Shown: piece by piece, positions 62,162 through 64,000 of the stretch
How positions within the stretch are numbered: the first letter of the stretch is position 1
Layout of the letters: each line of letters opens with the position of its first letter
Origin: Streptomyces sp. NBC_00513
Lineage (GTDB): Bacteria > Actinomycetota > Actinomycetes > Streptomycetales > Streptomycetaceae
Assembly (NCBI RefSeq): GCF_041431415.1
Contig: NZ_CP107845.1
Location: 62,001 to 126,000 of the forward strand
Reading direction: 5' to 3'
DNA: 64,000 nucleotides
The notes under the pieces: model-generated
Seen by the model: only the letters and a program-made list of their open reading frames with translations
What the model was told of the DNA's origin: nothing
Databases searched by the model: none
Program-made: the position numbers and the translations under genes

Positions 62162-62603
62162 GTGGACAGTGACCTGCGGCGTGCGGTGGTCGTGACGCTT
62201 GGCGAACTCGGGCGAAGCGATGACTGGCGTGACCGGGCGGATGCCGGTCACAGCCTGGCAGGGTTCGCCGAGATGCCGGAGGCCGTAGAGACACTGCTGG
62301 GGCTTGTGCTCGATCCGGGTGACACCTCCGTCACCCGGCGGACCGCGGAGGGCTTGCTTCGGCGAAAGGACAGGGCCGGACTGACGATAGTCGCGTCCGC
62401 ACTGGCAATCGCCAACGACAACCACGCCGACTACATCCACACCGCGATCTTCGATGTCTTCAGCATCTTCTCGGACGACCTGGACGAGGCGCTACGGCTC
62501 TGCGACGAGATGTCGGGCGACACAGACGAGCGTGTTGCCCGGGGGGGCCCGTCGGCTGCACGAAAGCCTGGCAGAGATCGATCCCGTCCTCCGCCCCGCA
62601 TAG
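62162..62603 (+). CDS. HEAT-repeat-like protein, frameshift near its end
   Basis: From GTG 62162: RRAVVVTLGELGRSDDWRDR, ADAGHSLAGFAEMPEAVETL, VTRRTAEGLLRRKDRAGLTI: a helical repeat of about 35 residues as in HEAT/PBS-lyase repeats. Near the C-terminus a G7 run at 62541-62547 carries one extra G: with six Gs the frame continues ARRLHESLAEIDPVLRPA and stops at 62603; as given it runs on to 62626 with a nonsense tail. About 146 residues when repaired. Probably a small scaffold; unassigned. Confidence 0.6.
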
Positions 62604-62665
62604 CGGGGGTTCGATCGCTGCTGTGAGGTGCAGATCCTCGACGAACGCTGCCGGATCAGTGCCAC

Positions 62666-63667
62666 GGAGCATTCCCGTCGATCATGTGCGGAGCCAGATC
62701 GTTAGAGCTGCCGCGGTGACGGTGCCGAGGTAGACGTAACGGCGCTTGTCGTAGCGGGTGGCTACCGCCCGGTGCTGCTTCAGCCGGTTGATAGCCCGTT
62801 CGACCGTGTTCCGTTTCTTGTACCGCTCCTCATCGAAGCCAGGTGGCTTCCCGCCGCGAGAGCCTTTGCGGAGGCGGGCGGCCTGGCTGTCGGTCTTCTC
62901 CGGGATCGTGTGCCGGATGCCCCGGTGTCGCAGGTACTCGCGACACGGTCCGTTGCTGAATGCCTTGTCGGCGGCGACGCTGTCCGGCTTCTTGCGGGGC
63001 CTGCCCGGCCCGGACCTCGGGACGCGGATCTTCTCCAGCACCGCTTTGAACTGCGTGCAGTCCGCCCGCTGGCCGGGTGTGACGATCAGGGACAGCGGGC
63101 GGCAGCGGCCGTCCGCGCTCAGGTGGATTTTTGTGGTGAAGCCGCCGCGCGAGCGGCCCAGGCCCTCACCTCCCGCACCACCTCCACCAGGCGGGCGTGC
63201 AGGCTCTGCCACGGCGTTTCGTCCTGGTGTTCTGGGACTTCCGCCCCCTGAGAGGCGGGGGCCGGCGGTGGGTCGATGCGGGCGCCTGCCGCGTGCTGAT
63301 GCGCCCGCACGATGGTGGAGTCGACCGAGACGTCCCAGTCGATCTCACCGGCCGCGTCTGCTGCGGCCTGGACCTGCTGGAGCAGACGCTCCCATGTCCC
63401 GTCTGCCGACCACAGGCGGTGCCATTCGTAGACGGCCTTCCACGGCCCGAACCGTTCGGGCAGGTCGCGCCAGTGAACACCGGTCCGAACCCGGTGCAGA
63501 ATCCCGTCGATCACCTGCCGGTGATCTCGCCACCTGCCACAACGCCTGTTGCTGACCGGCAGAAACGGCCGCAGCCGTTCCCACTCGGCATCACCCAGAT
63601 CACCCCGCCCCATGACCACACCAACGACCCGGCCGGGGAGTCGTCACATGATCGACCGGACAACTCC
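62666..63667 (-). mobile_element. IS5-family (IS427-like) insertion sequence
   Basis: About 1.0 kb bounded by imperfect 23-bp inverted repeats: left 62666-62688 and right 63645-63667 share GGAG, TCC and a 12-bp core GTCGATCATGTG when read inward (19 of 23 match). It contains the two overlapping frames of one transposase. No target duplication was seen with these ends, so the outer limits are approximate. It sits after the HEAT-like gene. Confidence 0.65.
62682..63619 (-). CDS. IS5-family transposase in two frames, programmed -1 frameshift
   Basis: Frame A from 63619 (MGRGDLGDAEWERLRPFLPV; WRDLPERFGPWKAVYEWHRL; VDSTIVRAHQHAAGAR, the first catalytic Asp) ends in SPQKST at 63119. Frame B, entered by a -1 shift at the five-A run (63128-63132 on the complement), continues GRSRGGFTTKIHLSADGRC, DSVAADKAFSNGPCREYL (second Asp) and YKKRNTVERAINRLKQHRAV (Glu). 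Together they make a normal DDE enzyme of about 310 residues. This is standard for the IS427 group and is not damage. Confidence 0.8.
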
Positions 63668-63920
63668 TAAACGTGGGCGCCGCCGGGCACCTCCAGTGTC
63701 ACCTACGTGCTGACGACCCCGAGCTTCACCGCAGGCCGGTCGCAGCAGCCCGGCACGCTTGACGCTGGTTCAGGGGGTGGGGAGGCGGCGACATACGCGG
63801 ATCGGTCGCTCGGCCACGTACACCGTCCCGGTGGCGAGGATCATGGTCCGGGACGAGCCGGCCCCCGGCCAGGACATGGTCACCAACGCGGAGTTCGTGC
63901 GGCGGGCCCGTCCATGGAGA
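63668..63920. other. gap without a recognised gene
   Basis: Two rival plus-strand frames exist; one (TYTVPVARIMVRDEPAPGQD, then MVTNAEFVRRA) looks somewhat protein-like, but has no start or family I recognise. Confidence 0.3.
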
Positions 63921-64000
63921 TCAAGGGTTGAGCGCGGTGGCGAGCGCGGCAGCCAAGGCCGCAGCAAGGGTAAGGGTTGCGGCAAACGTGGCCGCGGCGC
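63921..64000 (-). CDS. small membrane protein, C-terminal 25 residues (rest beyond window)
   Basis: Open from the right edge to TGA at 63921-63923. The visible sequence, AAATFAATLTLAAALAAALA then TALNP, is a membrane helix and matches the C-terminus of the protein at 40353 (AAATFTAVLGLSAAIATVL...). The two genes are paralogues of unknown function. Confidence 0.45.
   Translation of the reverse strand, partial: AAATFAATLTLAAALAAALATALNP

Noticed and set aside
62682-63619. Treating the IS5 transposase as a pseudogene
   Set aside because: The two overlapping frames with a five-A slip site are the normal expression mode of IS427-type elements.
1-64000. CRISPR arrays
   Set aside because: No set of regularly spaced direct repeats with unique spacers; the CCGGTGA cluster has 12-bp spacing, far too short, and the LamG/RHS and 40-residue repeats are coding.

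Overview
The window is high-GC actinobacterial DNA, almost certainly from Streptomyces: codon use is strongly GC3-biased, GTG and TTG starts are common, and the gene families are typical of that genus (XRE regulators with DUF6415-like or CxxC mini-proteins, a DUF574-type methyltransferase, PRC-barrel, CsbD, lamin-tail and SUKH proteins, and a LamG-Rhs toxin). There is no rRNA, ribosomal protein or other core housekeeping operon and no recognisable tRNA. Transposons, broken genes and small paralogues are dense, so this looks like an accessory region such as a chromosome arm, large plasmid or decayed integrated element.

Layout. 1-8.6 kb is a scrapyard: a 2OG-Fe(II) oxygenase cut by the window edge, a damaged secreted-protein pair, a CCGGTGA repeat cluster, a 5'-truncated group II intron abutting an IS110 fragment, a wHTH protein divergent from a small HTH protein, and remnants of a DNA ligase and a second IS110 element. 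8.8-16.3 kb holds an XRE/HD pair divergent from a compact set: DUF6415-like protein, small protein, 20-residue peptide ending in Cys, sugar-phosphate cyclase, nucleotidyltransferase, HFCD-type flavoprotein (the fold of peptide and phosphopantothenoyl-cysteine decarboxylases), uridine-kinase-like enzyme and inositol-monophosphatase-like enzyme. This is the best candidate for an undescribed pathway, a ribosomal peptide joined to cyclitol chemistry. 16.3-26.7 kb carries small secreted proteins, a nitrilase, two sets of CxxC mini-proteins, an intact IS256 element, a HAD phosphatase and an XRE regulator.

26.8-35.1 kb ends in a nucleotide- and sulfur-related island: MazG-like pyrophosphohydrolase, a fused nuclease-methyltransferase, a LysR regulator, and divergently a dCTP deaminase/dUTPase-like protein, a HIT protein, an unknown 314-residue protein and a cysteine desulfurase. 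35.8-39.4 kb encodes a small membrane protein and a 952-residue repeat protein that share an unusual Gly-rich strand motif. 39.6-48.5 kb has a broken secreted nuclease, an HTH-STAND-TPR protein and several Streptomyces-type orphans. 49.0-60.0 kb is a very large Rhs/LamG polymorphic toxin with a C-terminal nuclease and an overlapping SUKH immunity gene. 60-64 kb has repeat copies, small orphans, a HEAT-like protein and an IS5-family element.

Many otherwise well-preserved genes are broken by exactly one base, often in G/C homopolymers (maturase, IMPase-like, GNAT, HTH-STAND, HEAT, Rhs). Either the region is decaying or the assembly has homopolymer errors; raw reads should be checked before calling them pseudogenes. 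All functional calls come from reading the sequence and from knowledge of the families; no database search was run.
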